This document shows, piece after piece, positions 8,030 to 8,031 of a DNA stretch of 8,031 bases. Origin of the DNA: Actinobacteria bacterium UBA2286 (GTDB lineage: Bacteria > Actinomycetota > Coriobacteriia > Anaerosomatales > Anaerosomataceae); the NCBI GenBank assembly GCA_002345925.1, contig DDWM01000067.1:1-8031 (forward strand), in the 5' to 3' direction. The translations under genes were made by a program, and so were the position numbers. Position 1 is the stretch's first letter. The number at the start of each line of letters is the position of its first letter. Below the pieces are notes generated by a model, which had not been told where the DNA came from, did not search any database, and saw nothing but the letters and a program-made list of their open reading frames with translations.

Positions 8030-8031
8030 CC

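Overview
The window is high-GC bacterial DNA holding two divergent genes. The minus strand carries one giant open frame that fills positions 1-7364 and runs off the left edge. It is a cyclic beta-1,2-glucan synthase (Cgs/NdvB/ChvB family), recognised from its ordered modules: an N-terminal region, membrane segments, a GT84 glycosyltransferase, a cyclisation (glycoamylase-like, GH189-type) module and GH94-type phosphorylase modules. The plus strand carries a short gene at 7535-8029. It encodes an exported, probably lipid-anchored rhodanese whose annotated end falls inside what looks like the active-site strand of a thioredoxin fold.

Layout: 1-7364 (minus) is the synthase, 2454 whole codons with no in-frame stop and the end of the GH94 catalytic domain missing. 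7365-7534 is a 170-bp divergent intergenic region. It holds a CsoR/CstR-like inverted repeat inside a plausible sigma-70-type promoter, and a strong Shine-Dalgarno for the rhodanese gene. 7535-8029 (plus) is the rhodanese gene, which begins with GTG. I see no RNA gene, insertion sequence, CRISPR array or terminator.

The most interesting point is the last codon. The rhodanese protein reads ...VMYEFYTDW and then TGA, with the next two bases CC. In thioredoxin-like proteins this strand and Trp are followed directly by the first Cys of the CxxC motif. A TGA exactly there, followed by a codon that must be Pro, is the pattern expected for selenocysteine in a UPxC redox motif. The gene may therefore be a misannotated rhodanese-thioredoxin selenoprotein that continues past the window. 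The SECIS element and second Cys would lie outside the window, so this cannot be settled here.

Organism: the GC content, strong Shine-Dalgarno, possible CsoR/CstR-type regulation and possible selenocysteine use would suit an anaerobic high-GC bacterium such as an actinobacterial (Coriobacteriia-like) lineage. This is a weak inference, since Cgs proteins also occur in Proteobacteria and Firmicutes. The two genes share only their intergenic region. One makes a periplasmic or secreted glucan, the other probably handles sulfane sulfur or thiol redox outside the cytoplasm, and nothing shows that they act in one pathway.
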